In this document: one piece after another, positions 48,770-61,300 of the stretch
Layout of the letters: each line of letters begins with the position of its first letter
Position numbering within the stretch: the stretch's first letter is position 1
From: Apoderus coryli
Taxonomy: Eukaryota; Arthropoda; Insecta; Coleoptera; Attelabidae
Direction of reading: 5' to 3'
Assembly (NCBI GenBank): GCA_911728435.2
Contig: OU452201.1
Span: 5,146,001-5,210,000 of the forward strand
DNA: 64,000 nucleotides
Notes under the pieces: generated by a model
Seen by the model: only the letters and a program-made list of their open reading frames with translations
Databases searched by the model: none
What the model was told of the DNA's origin: nothing
Position numbers and translations under genes: made by a program

Positions 48770-51700
48770 GTAAGTGTGAAGTTTTTGCAAAAATAATTAA
48801 AGTGTGTGCATGTGGCTTGACTGTGTATATCGTGTTGAATTTTAATTTTTTTATCTTCATTAATTTCGGATTATTTTAATTTAAAATAAATAAATAACAT
48901 GTCTACTATTACTACTACTACGACAACGAGCAGTACCAGTGATGAGATAGTTTTACCGAAAATTGTGGGGGATCCCCCGTATGCGAAGGCCTTCCGTTAT
49001 TGGAAAAAGAAAATCTACAAGTCGAAAATTGTAAAATAATTCTTTCTTTGATTTGCAAAAAAAAAAAATTGTTACAGTGTGTCCTCTTTACGAATCCTTA
49101 AGGATAAATATACTTTTATCAATTAAAAATAAATTTCTAAAAGCTTGAGATTTAGGTTTTTTTATAATGAAAAGTAAAAAGATATGGAGGTTATATCAAA
49201 AAAATGGTTTGTTTTTTTAAAAGTTTATCGAAATTGTTTGAATACTGTATTTGATGGTTTTTGGTTATCGCCACAAATGGCCAACGCAAGCTGATGGTCT
49301 CTTCTAACTCAGATTTCAACAATACATGTATTATTTTCAAAATCTCAGCTTCAATATTCTGCCTGTCAAAATTTCAGTTTAGGATAATAAATCTTAAGGC
49401 TATAAAGGTTTGAGAGTAATTTTTTAAATTGTTTTAATTTTTAAAAAATGTAGATTTAATACATAATATATGCATCATAATTTATATATCATAAAATATT
49501 TTAATAGATATTATTCCAAACTAAATTGAAAATTGGTATAATTTTTAAAGTGAACTAAAATTGGTTTGGTTACAATATATTTTTAATTTGAATTATTTGC
49601 TACTTGTCAGACAATATGGTAATTATTCTAATTAATTGTATACAGGGGCACACTGTATTTCTGGAAAATATTCTGTAACATAACCCCCCTTCTATTTCAG
49701 GTAGAAATCATTATGTACTCTAAAAGTTAATAGGTATCATTTTTTTTAATATTTTAGATAAAACATAGTAAATGTTGATTGTCGTTGTCTTTCCTATTAT
49801 GTATACGTAACAATTGAATGTTGTTCTTATGTTCATGTCTTGATTGTTTGTGCTTAATGTTTCCACACCGATGATGGACAAGTTAATATTATCGAAACTT
49901 TTTAAACATCAGTATAAGTATAATTATTCTAATATAAAAACAATTAAAATAATAATATAAATCATACTTATATACCTACAAAGCATTTTTTATAAAATAT
50001 ATACGGTTATCATTAATACCTAATAAAACAGTAGTCTAATAAGTTAAATAAATAATATAAAAAATACTTAACAAAATATATTAATTTGTCCATTGTTTAA
50101 TTTTATGAATGTTACCTATGTGAACGTTAATTACTATGATATTCTTCTTTTTGTTTGTCCCTAAATGTTAATGCTTAATGTTATTAACATTTTAGTGTTT
50201 TTGTAAATTGTCCTTTGTTTTTGTTTGAATAATTGTGTATGTATATCCCTTTATCTAATCTTGTATTGTCTACCTGACTGGTTCAATGTTTAACACCTTA
50301 TGAAATACTTTATTTGACTCTTATAAACTAATGAAATATTAATTATTTCTGATTTGTTTTTAGGCAGATTTAAGTGCAAGGGATATTGAACGTAAGTACC
50401 ATTATTTAAACAGTAATAAGATTTTATACTTGTGCTCACAATGAAAAATTCATCGAAAGAAACTTGGTTAATAAACCCTTTAATGTTCTCTATACGTTGT
50501 ACTCAGTTTTTCTTAAAGTTTTTTGATAAAATTTGGCAAAAGTTAAAATTGATTCTATAATAGTTTATTCAAATTAATATTGCCTTCTAAACTTCCCATT
50601 AAGAACGACAATTTGCATCTCAAAATCGAGATTACTTGTAAATAAAAATCATAATTTTGGCAAAGAGATATTATCTTTGATCTTATTCGAACACCCTCGT
50701 TTTTTAAATTATTTTTACTTGGCAATTGGGTCTATTTTAAAAAAAACATCTCTAGAATTATAATTTCAGAACAGATTGGAAATAGTAATAATAAATCTGT
50801 AGAAAACAGCTAAAATTTCATCTCGATTCATATAAGGTTAGGCGTGCCAAAAATAGATTCAACTTAGGCAGAGGCTATTTTGGAAACTATTTACGAAATA
50901 TTATTGTGTTATGCCTTCTCGATTTTCCACTTTTGTGTATTGTAACTAGGTACATAACTTTAAGTCGTAATGACCTACATAATTTGGACAGAACCAAATC
51001 AAATGACAATTGGAAAAGTTTATAATTGAAATATTTCTTAATAAATATGGAAACGCTGAAACATAGTAATGTATAACCATTTATTCCACCTAGGGTAAAG
51101 GGTTGTTGCCGTATTCCGCCTGTCATTATAGAATTTTAGTAATGCCAATTTGCTTGGGTTCTGAATTATTTTGTCAACGACTTACTTTTCCCCAAGAGAT
51201 ATTTTGAAACACTTATAGATCGATTAACTTGTGGCATAACCCTGACAGGAAATATCATTGCGTATTTAGAGATCAATATCCTCTATTTTTAGTGAGACTG
51301 TAAATAAATATGTGCACAAACTTTTAGTAAATAATTCTTGACAATATTTTCGATTTGATTTCTTTAATTTTAACGCTCTAACGCTCTTCTGGTTATCAAA
51401 AGTTCATTAATTATTTTTCAATAATTTCTAGGAGCCAATTTCGTATTTTCCATATACGATTTTGAAGGAAATGGCACAGTAGACGCTGTCAATTTGGGTG
51501 ATATGTTGCGTGCTCTTAACCAGAACCCAACATTAGCAGTTATTGAAAAACTTGGTGGAACCAAAAAGAAGAGTAAGTCAACTAATTATGCACAATGAAA
51601 TGATGGGATTTTACTATCTTACGCAAATATGAATTTCAGATGAGAAAAAAATGAAAATCGAAGAGTTCCTGCCAATATATGGTCAAATAAAGAAAGACAA

Positions 51701-52100
51701 GGAACAAGGAAACTTTGACGATTTCTTGGAATGTTTGAAATTGTATGACAAAGAAGAAAACGGTAAAATGTTGGCTGCCGAACTCGCTCACACACTTCTT
51801 TCACTAGGTATATTAAAATACATAACAATTATAAAAAATATATAAAACCATACGCAATGACAACAACATTGTTTCAGGTGAGAGATTAGAAGATGCTGAA
51901 TGCGATGTATTATTAACAGATTGTATGGACAAAGAAGATGATGAGGGTTTCATCCCCTATGAACGTAAGTAAACACGATTTTAACGACTATAACTATAGA
52001 TTTTTTTAACAATAACAGTATTACTCTAGTAACTCAAGTACCTAGTAATTTATTTTTATATCAAACATTTTCAGCATTCCTTAAAAAGATGATGGCGTAA
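48767..52100 (+). CDS. Mlc1: Myosin essential (alkali) light chain, muscle (whole gene)
   Basis: Coding exons 48767-48769, 50364-50391, 51432-51572, 51640-51807, 51878-51964 and 52075-52100 total 453 nt (150 aa). The protein has the calmodulin-like fold of the essential light chain that clasps the lever arm of muscle myosin II. Recognised blocks: [95 protein letters not shown]. These match insect Mlc1 almost word for word, and the length is usual. Phases (0,1,1,1,1) are consistent. Drosophila Mlc1 has an alternative last exon; only one is visible here. Confidence 0.97.
48899..49039 (+). CDS. Candidate 46-codon small ORF inside Mlc1 intron 1
   Basis: A complete ATG-to-TAA frame with an in-frame stop 12 bases before the ATG. 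The product has a Thr/Ser run (residues 2-13), then [20 protein letters not shown] and a Lys-rich end. The DNA is more GC-rich than the intron around it, and the second half has mixed hydrophobic and basic residues unlike random AT-rich translation. No family is recognised and no transmembrane helix is seen. It could be a real micropeptide, part of an alternative transcript, or chance. Confidence 0.3.
   Translation: MSTITTTTTTSSTSDEIVLPKIVGDPPYAKAFRYWKKKIYKSKIVK
49040..50363. other. Rest of Mlc1 intron 1
   Basis: Very AT-rich. One degenerate CAGGGGCACACTGTAT inverted end near 49645. Muscle enhancers would be expected here, but no convincing MEF2 site could be read. Confidence 0.4.
50364..50391 (+). 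CDS. Mlc1: Mlc1 exon 2
   Basis: A 28-nt micro-exon (TTTTAG|GCA ... GAAC|GTAAGT) coding ADLSARDIE plus one base of Arg. It follows a 1.6-kb intron. Confidence 0.92.
51432..51572 (+). CDS. Mlc1: Mlc1 exon 3: first EF-hand
   Basis: Encodes [20 protein letters not shown] and the conserved [20 protein letters not shown]. The EF-hand loop ([12 protein letters not shown]) lacks a full set of calcium ligands, as is usual for essential light chains. Confidence 0.97.
51640..51807 (+). CDS. Mlc1: Mlc1 exon 4: central helix and third EF-hand
   Basis: Follows a 67-base intron. [20 protein letters not shown] then [20 protein letters not shown]. Confidence 0.97.
51878..51964 (+). CDS. Mlc1: Mlc1 exon 5: fourth EF-hand
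   Basis: Follows a 70-base intron. [20 protein letters not shown] then DDEGFIPYE; ends in phase 1 with the first base of Pro. Confidence 0.96.
52075..52100 (+). CDS. Mlc1: Mlc1 exon 6: C-terminus
   Basis: A 26-nt exon after TTTTCAG coding PFLKKMMA and TAA. No clear AATAAA is found in the first 350 bases after it, so a variant signal may be used. Confidence 0.92.
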
Positions 52101-53778
52101 GAAGTTAGAGCTAAAATATTTAGTTATTTTTTATTTTGAGTAAGTAGGCGTCGAAATGTTTATTTTTGTATTTTTTTTTCGGCCGCTTTAACACTGCTCT
52201 GCATATATACAGGTGTTCCACCATGATTTTCTCGGTTTGTCCTCTGTTAGTAAATCCAAATGTCCATGTGCTTTATGAATTTGAAATTTACTTCACTCAT
52301 ATAGGGTGTCCCATAAATAATCGGATTCAAAATTAGTACTATATTGTCTCCAAATGTCAATTATTAACTTGATTCTTTTGTATAAAGTAAAGAAAATAGT
52401 TCAGAAGTTATAAAACAGAAACACTTTATTATTTTTAATTAAAATCCTGTATAATTCAGGCTCCTGATTTAATTGACACAATAATTAATTAAGGGTTGGT
52501 CATACAGTGAAACATCCCGTATATTATTCGATATCCCAATTTTTTCTCCAAATCTAAGCAAAATTTGTGAAATCCTTAATATACCTACTTAGGTCTAACA
52601 ATTTATCGAAAAAAACCAAATAAAACATTGTTTTGATATCTAAAGATGGCTATACAGTTGTCTATCAGGAGCTTATGCCTCCGATCCAATGATCATTTGT
52701 TTTCTTAGTAATTGATGTTCGTCTAAATTTTGTGCCTTGGTTGGCTAGCATAAATTTTGTTCTCGGCCACAGCAAAAACGTGAGGATAGATTTTTATTAT
52801 TGATTTTGTCATTTAATGTAAATGTTGCTTCTTCCGAAAACACCATAAAAATTTGAAAAACTGGTTATCTTGGTGTCACTTTAACCACATGGAATCATAA
52901 AATTTCTTTGCTGAAACTCCTGAACTACATGTCATTTAAAAATGCGATGTTTGAGGCAGATGAGAACTTTCCTTTTGAAAAAAATCCAGACTTTCTCCTA
53001 GTCTATCTTATGGTACTCGATCCAGCTTTTGATTTGGAAATTTCATTCAATATCTTTCCAACCTCTTCGTAAGATCTGATCCTATCACTATATCATCATT
53101 ATAAGATTTGCGATTCATTCAGTTCCATTTTATTCATTCAGTTAAAGTTAAAAATTACTGAAACTAGGCAATATGTTACAGAAAAGTATCACAAAGAGAG
53201 AGTAGCATCTCAAAATGAAAAAATATACAAGCAATTCGTCTTGTTCAATGACATTTTGATCAAACCTGTATAATTAAAATTGTCAATACGTAGCGGAAAT
53301 TAAAAAATCCTAAAACTTTTGTATCCAATTTTTTTGTTGTAACTTGTAACAGTTTCTAGATTTGCTTCAAGTGATAAAACAGAGGAAACTTAAATTCATG
53401 GTCAAATTGTATTGATGCTGTTTAATATTCAAAACTATATGCTACTTAAAAAAATAAAGCTGCATCAAACGTAAGCTTTAATTATTGTTTGTAAAGCACA
53501 TATATCTGTTACAAAAGTATCTGAAAAAAGTTAACCATTTCTTAGGACAGACCAATTGAATCATGGAGGAATACCCTATGAGTAATGCCTATATAATGCT
53601 ATAATCTGCACAAATGCAAAGTGTTTAACAATAATATAATTATAATAAATACGTTTAACTGCTTACACACATTATTTGTTAATGAAAGAAGAGAGAGATT
53701 TTTATGTGAGATTTGTCTCGGTTCTTTATTTTCACTAAATCTGACAAATCGCTAGCAATGCGACGATGTTTTAGCGCA
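52101..53778. other. Mlc1 3-prime flank
   Basis: Contains CAGGTGTTCCACCATG near 52210 and ATAGGGTGTCCCATAAATAA near 52303, ends of the inverted-repeat family. 52640-53050 has faint minus-strand coding texture but is too decayed to name. Confidence 0.45.
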
Positions 53779-54139
53779 GCAGGGTGTTAAAGATGATTGC
53801 CTGAGGACGATTTTTTGGAAATATTTTCGAAACGAGTAAAGATGAATTAATCAAATGTAGCTTATTTATTCACCTAGTAACATGTCGTAAACTGACATGA
53901 AATTGAATAAAAAAGGATGGCCATAAGCGGGTAAACAGGGGGGATCCTTGTCTTAATTATAACCTAATTTTTTTTCTTGTGACTTTTATGCCATTTTTGA
54001 CAAAAATGTGATAAAATAAAGTTTTCTACATAAACAAGACATACTTGTTTTTTCTCGAAACACTTAAAGGTTTTCGAGAAATTCGAGTTTGAAAATTTTA
54101 AGACAAAACTGGTCCTTAGTATACAGGATTAATAAAATT
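53779..54139 (-). repeat. Dispersed repeat of about 340 bp, copy 2 (inverted)
   Basis: Starts CAGGGTGTTAAAGATGATTG and ends GTCCTTAGTATACAGGATTA, the reverse of 10061-10401. It lies between Mlc1 and the minus-strand gene. Confidence 0.75.
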
Positions 54140-55059
54140 TTTAAAGACTTTTCAATATCAAAATTAAATGAGGTTAGAAATTTGCTGCCAAGATTATCTT
54201 AAACTTAGCTAAGTGAACTGCGGTGTAATGCTTCAAAGTTAAAGACAGATTTAAAATGTAAGTCGACTTTAGTTAAGTCTACTTACACTTAGATTGGCCA
54301 TAACTCTTACACAATAGCGACCTAAACATTGGTAGACTGAGGATATAGTGCGTGGGAGTTTCAATAGCCCGATTTACATTTATGGTACACCATTAGCGAC
54401 AGTTTTGTCTGTTCACCACACCATTCAGACAAAATAAGGATTTTCTTCAATGGAAAAAACGACGACGTGTAATTTGTTTTTCTGCGGGAAATTGGAAGTG
54501 TGCCGGCTGCAGGAAGATCTCGTACGTGTCCGTTATACTTCTCTAAACTTATATGATGACACTGGCTAGTTGCAATAATTGACAAAAAAACTGTTCAAGA
54601 AAATTTTAACAATTAGTTTCCTTTTTAATTTCCCCTGAGGCGACTAATACCATTATAATAATCTAATAGAGTATTGTTTTGTGTTTCAGCTACATGAAAA
54701 TGCATCCAAATTATTTTATAACATTTTTCGTATAACGACTCCAACTGAAAATGTGTAATGGACCACCAGAAGTCAACACGTAACATTAAGATCAGTGACT
54801 ATATTGTATATATAATAAATAAAACTGCTGAAATTCAATGAAAAAATTAACTAAAATGTCCAAAAGCATATTATTTTACTAATAATATGTAATAAATAAA
54901 TGTATTAATATTGTTATTTAAATATTATTTATAATAATTGTATTATCAAAAAAGAAAACTTAAAATTTGCACTTCTTGTTTTTGTTATTTTATAATTTAT
55001 ATATTGACTTAAACAAACAAATTTTACCACAGTTACAAGTTATTCTTTAATTAATTTAA

Positions 55060-55301
55060 TCAATGGTAAGCCCGTTTCTGATATGTTGGACGTCCAACTA
55101 AAATATTCTCCATTTCGCCAATTGTATATTCAATCGATATTGTCCGTTTAGTCATTTTATCATTCGCATCCGGCATTTGTATCGTTACTTTATCCAATTT
55201 GCTTTGTCCATTAGTCAATGCTTGATTCCATATACTCTGCCACAGTTTGAACTTTTCGCTAGCTTTCGTATGTTCCAAAGTTTTTAAAAACTCAATTTTA
55301 T
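55060..55301 (-). CDS. Unknown gene exon 6: C-terminus
   Basis: After TTCTTGCAG. FKLWQSIWNQALTNGQSKLD, VTIQMPDANDKMTKRTISIE, then MENILVGRPTYQKRAYH and TGA at 55062-55060. Confidence 0.8.
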
Positions 55302-58300
55302 CTGCAAGAAGAAAAGTACACAACTACAGGGTATGCCAAAGGCTATGGCCAATTAGAAGTATCTAGAGGACGGGAAGAAATATATTTCTGAAACTTTGGG
55401 TACTTGTTTTTGATGCCGGGATCTAGCTTTTGAACAAATTTTTACCAATTAAAAAGTTAAGAGTAAACTTACATTGTTCGTTAGTTAGTCGGTTAATTTT
55501 GTTCGTCGACTCAAAATCACTTTCAATTTTGAACGAGATCTGCGATTCCTCTAACCAATTTGTCAGTTTTGGATTTACATACGATACATCACACCATTCT
55601 TTCACGTGGGGTTTTTTACTTGATGGTCGTGATGATGTGGAATGTCTTGCGACAGTTCGTTTTTTATCCGAGGCAGGTTCCTTAATAGTTTTCAAACATT
55701 TACTACAAAATAATAATGCATTTTTTATTATCTTCCTAAAGCGTGGAATAAAACCTATTACCCTTCCAAGTTTGAACTGATCTGCGATCCAGAATTCAAC
55801 GTACATACAAAAGCGCTTTTGCAATCCGCAACATCAGCCATCTCCGTTTCTCGAATTGCGTTGCATAAGTTCTTGGAAAGTTCATCAATGAAGATTTTCA
55901 TATCATCCTCCTTTTTAGGCGTCTTCTCCCAGCTTCTTTTAAAGTTCTGAAATGTCTCCTCCAACAGTTGGGTTATTTTATTTTTCAAATCAATGCCCGG
56001 CTTTAAAATCTCACTACCCCATTTCCAAAAACTGTCATTCTGAGGTATACCAAAATTTATGGAATCCTTCTCATTAGTCTTTGCACCCGAGGAGATCGCT
56101 TCGGGCTTGTCATCGTATATTAACGCCTGGTTTACGTAGTATTTTCCATATTTGGAGGAGGAGTATAGATTTTGTGGCTCTTTGGAGCGATGCGACGTTG
56201 TATGATCTTCAGCTGCTACACTTCGTGTCAGTTTGGAAATATGATTAACCTAAAAACTATTAAATGACAACAAGATGTTTGTGGCGACATCTAGTGTATG
56301 CCCGGTGAACCAAAGATCACAAACAATGACCGGACACGAAGTAACAACTCCATATTGCCAAACTAGATACGCCTGAATTCCCTAGCGCAATAGGATTTAA
56401 GGGAGTTGTTATTTCTTGTCCGGCCATCGTTGTGTGAACTTTCTTTCACTGGGCATATTGCCTGCTCACACTAGATGTCGCCACAAACATCTTATGGTCA
56501 TTCGGTATCTCCTGCTAGCAGAAAGTCTCCTTAAGTTCAATAATTGTAATTCACATTCGATCACAGTGAGTTGTAGAGTGCAGACGTGTTTTCAGAGTGC
56601 GATACAGCGATAAGTGATTTTGTGTTGTGAGAATATCTATATGCTTTTTAGTTTATAGATATATAATTGTGTGCAGTGTTTGTTTATGTGCTTCTTAGCG
56701 CGTAGACATAATATTGTGTGTAGTGTGTTATTGTATAGGTGATTCTATTGCCTAGACAAGGGGGAAAACAACAGTGTGTGTTGTCTTGATGCACCTCGTG
56801 TGTAGACAAATAAGTAGTTGTTTTTATAATTTTTTCTTTAAAAATCCATAGGAGCATGGGTAGACGTGACTCGGGAGCGTCGCCCCATGATGGCAAGGAC
56901 GGAAGCAAAAAGGACTTGCGTCGTCAAAATAAGATGCTGCAGGAGGAAGTGACCAGTCTGCGGGAGCTGGTAGAAGAACTAAGGAAGCAGGTGAATGAAA
57001 ACAAGGGAATGAGCAGAGAAATGCTCAAACTAAGAGCGCAGATAAATAACCTCCAAATGAGGCCGATTCCGTCAGCGACGACAGTCGTTGTCCCCACGGA
57101 CATGGAGGTTACAGAGACAAGTAAGGATGAGAACGGGCAATGGACTGTGTCGCAGAGGAGGAGTACGAGGAAAAACTCTGCGGAAACCCCGGAAGCGTTC
57201 CCACCGCTAAAGAAATTACGGACGGGCGTGTCTCCACCGACAGCGCCAGCAGCGGCCCCCCCCCCCCAAAGGCACCGGCGGCTCCAATCCAAAAGGAGTC
57301 AGCTGAGAACCCCCCCCAGAAGAAAGTAGCAGTAGCTACAAATCCCAAGCCCCAACCAGGACCTCAAGGGCAAACACCCCCCCCTCAGACGGACGCCGCA
57401 CAGGTCAGAAAATCCGGCACTCCCCCGATTATTATCAGGGACTCGAGGAAGTGGGTCCAGATAAACGGTCGATTTGCGGCCTTGAAACTGGCCCACAATG
57501 GCGCACGCGTCATTAAAGACGGTATCCGGGTGCAACCATCCAACCCGGATTCTTTTAGGGGAATGGTTAAATTCCTCAACCAGGAAGGGCTAGGGTATTA
57601 TACCTACCAGCTCCCTGAAGAGAGATCCCTTCACGTAATAATACGTGGAGTAGAACAATCTATCAAGGAGGAAGAGGTGAAGGAAGCATTGCAGGAGCAA
57701 GGCTTCCATCCCATTCGCGTCGCGCGAATGACCAAAGGGCGGGAAAGGATCGCCCTCCCGATGATAGCCGTGGTGGTGCCTCGGGAAGAAAAGGCCATAT
57801 ACGGCCTCAACCGGTTCCTTGGACTGGTTGTGAAGGTCGTGGCAAAACGTAAGCCAGAGAGGCCGACACAATGTTTCCGATGCCAGCAGTACAAGCATGC
57901 GCAGAGTAGGTGTACTCTCGCAAATGTCTGCGTTAAGTGCAGCGGGAACCATTGGTCGCGAGAATGCGACATGGCCGACGATGCTCCTGTGCAGTGCGCA
58001 AACTGCAAGGGGCCACACGTAGCCAGCTACGGGGGTTGTCCGAAGGCGCCCCAACCTAGGAAGCAGACAGGGAGACAGGCACCGGCCACGGCCGTAACGA
58101 TCACTAGAAGCTTCAGCAGCGTCCTGAAGCAGAAAGGCCCAGAACAGGTCGCCAGCATCCCACAGCCAGATGTGGAACTGATGGACCCGGCTAAAGCAAG
58201 GGAATTCATGGAATTCATGCAGAAATTCCAACAGATGTACGCGAGTATGTCGGTCATGATGAAATCCTGCCCCAGCACTAATTAATGGATAACGCCCCTC

Positions 58301-61300
58301 TTAGAGTACCATGTACTCTGTCCCTATTAACCTATAACATTAATAGTTTTCAGAACAAGAAGATCGAACTGGAAGATATCCTTGCAAGGAACAACATCGA
58401 CATACTAGCTTTACAGGAAACAAAGCTGGCCGTCACGAAGCGGGCGAAAATCCACGGATACCACCTCTACAGGACCGACAGGGACAGATATGGGGGCGGA
58501 ACGGCTATAGCCATCAAAAGGAATATACAGCATCATGCGCTACCGAACCTGGATATGCAGAGCATCGAGTCAACAGCTATTGCAGTGCAGACAACTCGCG
58601 GACTTGTTAGATTCATATCCGCCTACAGATCACCTAGGAATCCCCTGCTTGAAGAGGACGTGGAAACACTAATCGGAGGCAGGGCATCCACGGTGGTGTT
58701 GGGGGATCTGAATTGCAAGTCACCGGAGTGGAACAGCAGGATATTCAACCCAGCCGGCAGGAATCTCAGTTCCTGGACCGAACAAAGGGACGCTGTAGTG
58801 ATAGGGCCGGTCACTCCGACGCACATCGACAGTCGTGGCTCACGCCCTGACGTCCTGGACGTCGCAGTGCTCAAGAATATCACTGCACCGTACGAAATAA
58901 TCACGCTAAATGAAGGATCCTCTGACCATAGCCCGGTGTTACTGCAACTCGGAGACGGAACACTGGACGAAGACACCTACATGGAACACAGGACCAACTG
59001 GAAGCGGTTTCCGGAACAGTTCTGTAGAACATATGGCAACGTTCCAAGGATTACAATGCCTGAGGAGCTGGACAGCGCGGTTTTGCAACTTGAACGCAGC
59101 ATTCAAGGAGCTCTACGAGACTGCACCTCCTCCAAAAGGAGGAAAAGAGACTTTCTGCAATTCGCGAAAGACATCCCTGCCGCAACCAGAGCGAAGATTC
59201 AGGAGAAGAATCGAGCCCGGAGAAGATACAGGATGACCTTAGCCCCTGAAGACAGAGCAAATCTCAACAGACTCAACGCCGAAGTGAAGCTGAGATTACG
59301 GGAACATCGTGGGAACCAATGGCAAAGGAAGCTAGAAGAGCTAAACACTAAGGACGGTAGCGCATGGAAAATGTTGAAAGCCCTGCGGGCCACGAATCCT
59401 CAGGTACCCCCCATTCATGGGGAAAGAGGAAGGATCGTCTACACGGACCAAGAAAAGGCTGAGGCATTTGCTGACTGCCTTGAAAGGGAGTGTAGGGAGA
59501 ATATACATCCTGACGACGACGAGGAGCTAGAGGACGAGGCCCACAGGTTTGTTAGACAGGTCAGGCGGCGGGACATGGAAGGAGAGCCACTAAGACCAGC
59601 AACCACTGAAGAAATACGGAGCATAATCCACCACCTGAAGATAAAGAAGGCACCAGGCCCCGACGGAATTAGCAACAAGGCGCTAAAACTGTTGCCGAGG
59701 AAGGGCATTGCAGGGATTGCGACCATCATCAACGGCATCTTACGACTGGGATACTTTCCTGCGAGGTGGAAAGAGGCTACAGTAGTGATGCTACCTAAGC
59801 AGGGCAAGGACCTGAAGTTCCCTCAGAACTACAGGCCCATCAGTTTACTGAACGCCCTGTCCAAGATAGCAGAACGAATTATCCTCTGGCGACTTCGCGA
59901 GTTCTCGGATGAACTGGAAGTAATCCCCGACGAGCAGTTTGGGTTCAGAGCCAATCACAACACGGAGTTGCAACTGCTAAGACTCGTTGAGCATGCAGCA
60001 CAAGGACTAAACTGGCGCCAGGTCACGGGAATCGTTTTTCTGGATGTGGCCAGAGCCTTCGACAGGGTCTGGCAGGAAGGACTCATCTATAAGATGCACA
60101 CATTAGGATACCCACCAGCGATGATCAAGCTAGCAGACTCCTACCTACAGGACAGGCAAATTCGCGTCAGGACAGGGAAGGAGGTCTCGGAATCACGGAC
60201 ACTGGAGGCCGGCGTGCCGCAGGGGTCCGTACTTTCCCCCCATCTTTTCTCCATCTTTACCAGCGACATCCCAAGGACAGATCAGAACATCTTGGCACTC
60301 TACGCAGACGACACCGCCCTGATTGCCCGCAGTCGCAGTGCGGAATTGGTGACAAGATACCTACAGCGAGCAGCGGACAACTTTACCGAATGGTGCACCA
60401 GGTGGAAGACCAAGATCAATGCCGAGAAGAGCACCGCGCTCCTCATCAGAAGAAGACAAGTGCGCCCCGACGACTTTGTCAACATCGAGGGTACTGACAT
60501 ACAATGGCAGGACACTGCAAAGTACCTGGGGGTAACTTTGGACAGATCCCTGTCATGGAGACCGCACATCGAGAAGAGCATCGCGAATGCCAAAGGCATC
60601 ATGTCGAGGCTCTACCCGATGATCTGCAGAAGGAGCAAGATGCCCTTGCAGGTCAAGCTCCAAATGGTTAAGGCAGTCGTGCGACCTGCCTTGACCTATG
60701 CCAGTTCAGCATGGGGATACGCGGCACCATCGTACCTGAAACGATTGGAGGCCACGGAGAACAAGGCAAGAAGGATGGCAGTGGGTGCACCCTGGTTTGT
60801 GTCAAACGCACAGATCCGAAGGGATCTCAAACTCGACGGCCTCAGGGACGTCATGAGGTTGAGAGCCCAGAAGGTCTTTGCAATGGCAGAGACCCATGCG
60901 AACCCACTGATTCGCGAAGCAGTCAACTACAACGTAGAAGACGGTGCCAGGCGGTACCGGAGACCGAGGAGTCAACTCTGACGAAGGAATCCACAGGATT
61001 AGGACACCAATTAATATTGTTTCTTTCAGGTCAGGTATACTAATCTAAAGGTATGTTTCAGAGTGTTCTAGGTACCAACAACAGAGGACAACAGCAACAG
61101 AGGATAATCAACATCAGAAGACAACAGCAACAGAGGACAATCAAGCGAGGACATGGAAAAGGGAGGGTTCCCGAGCCATACTACAAAGATAAGGCAGAGT
61201 TTTAGTTTGGGTTAGAGTCCCACACTACCTAGGGAAGTGGTAAGGAACCCCCTAGGTGTCATGATGATTTCTCTGCCTTGGCCGATATCAAAAAAAAAAA

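Noticed and set aside
57590..58231. A 213-codon minus-strand frame across the retrotransposon
   Set aside because: It is the antisense of the ORF1 zinc-knuckle region; GC-rich coding DNA leaves open antisense frames.
56856..60981. Host gene encoding a zinc-knuckle protein and polymerase
   Set aside because: The poly(A) tail, target duplication, Jockey motifs and position in an intron on the opposite strand show a retrotransposon.
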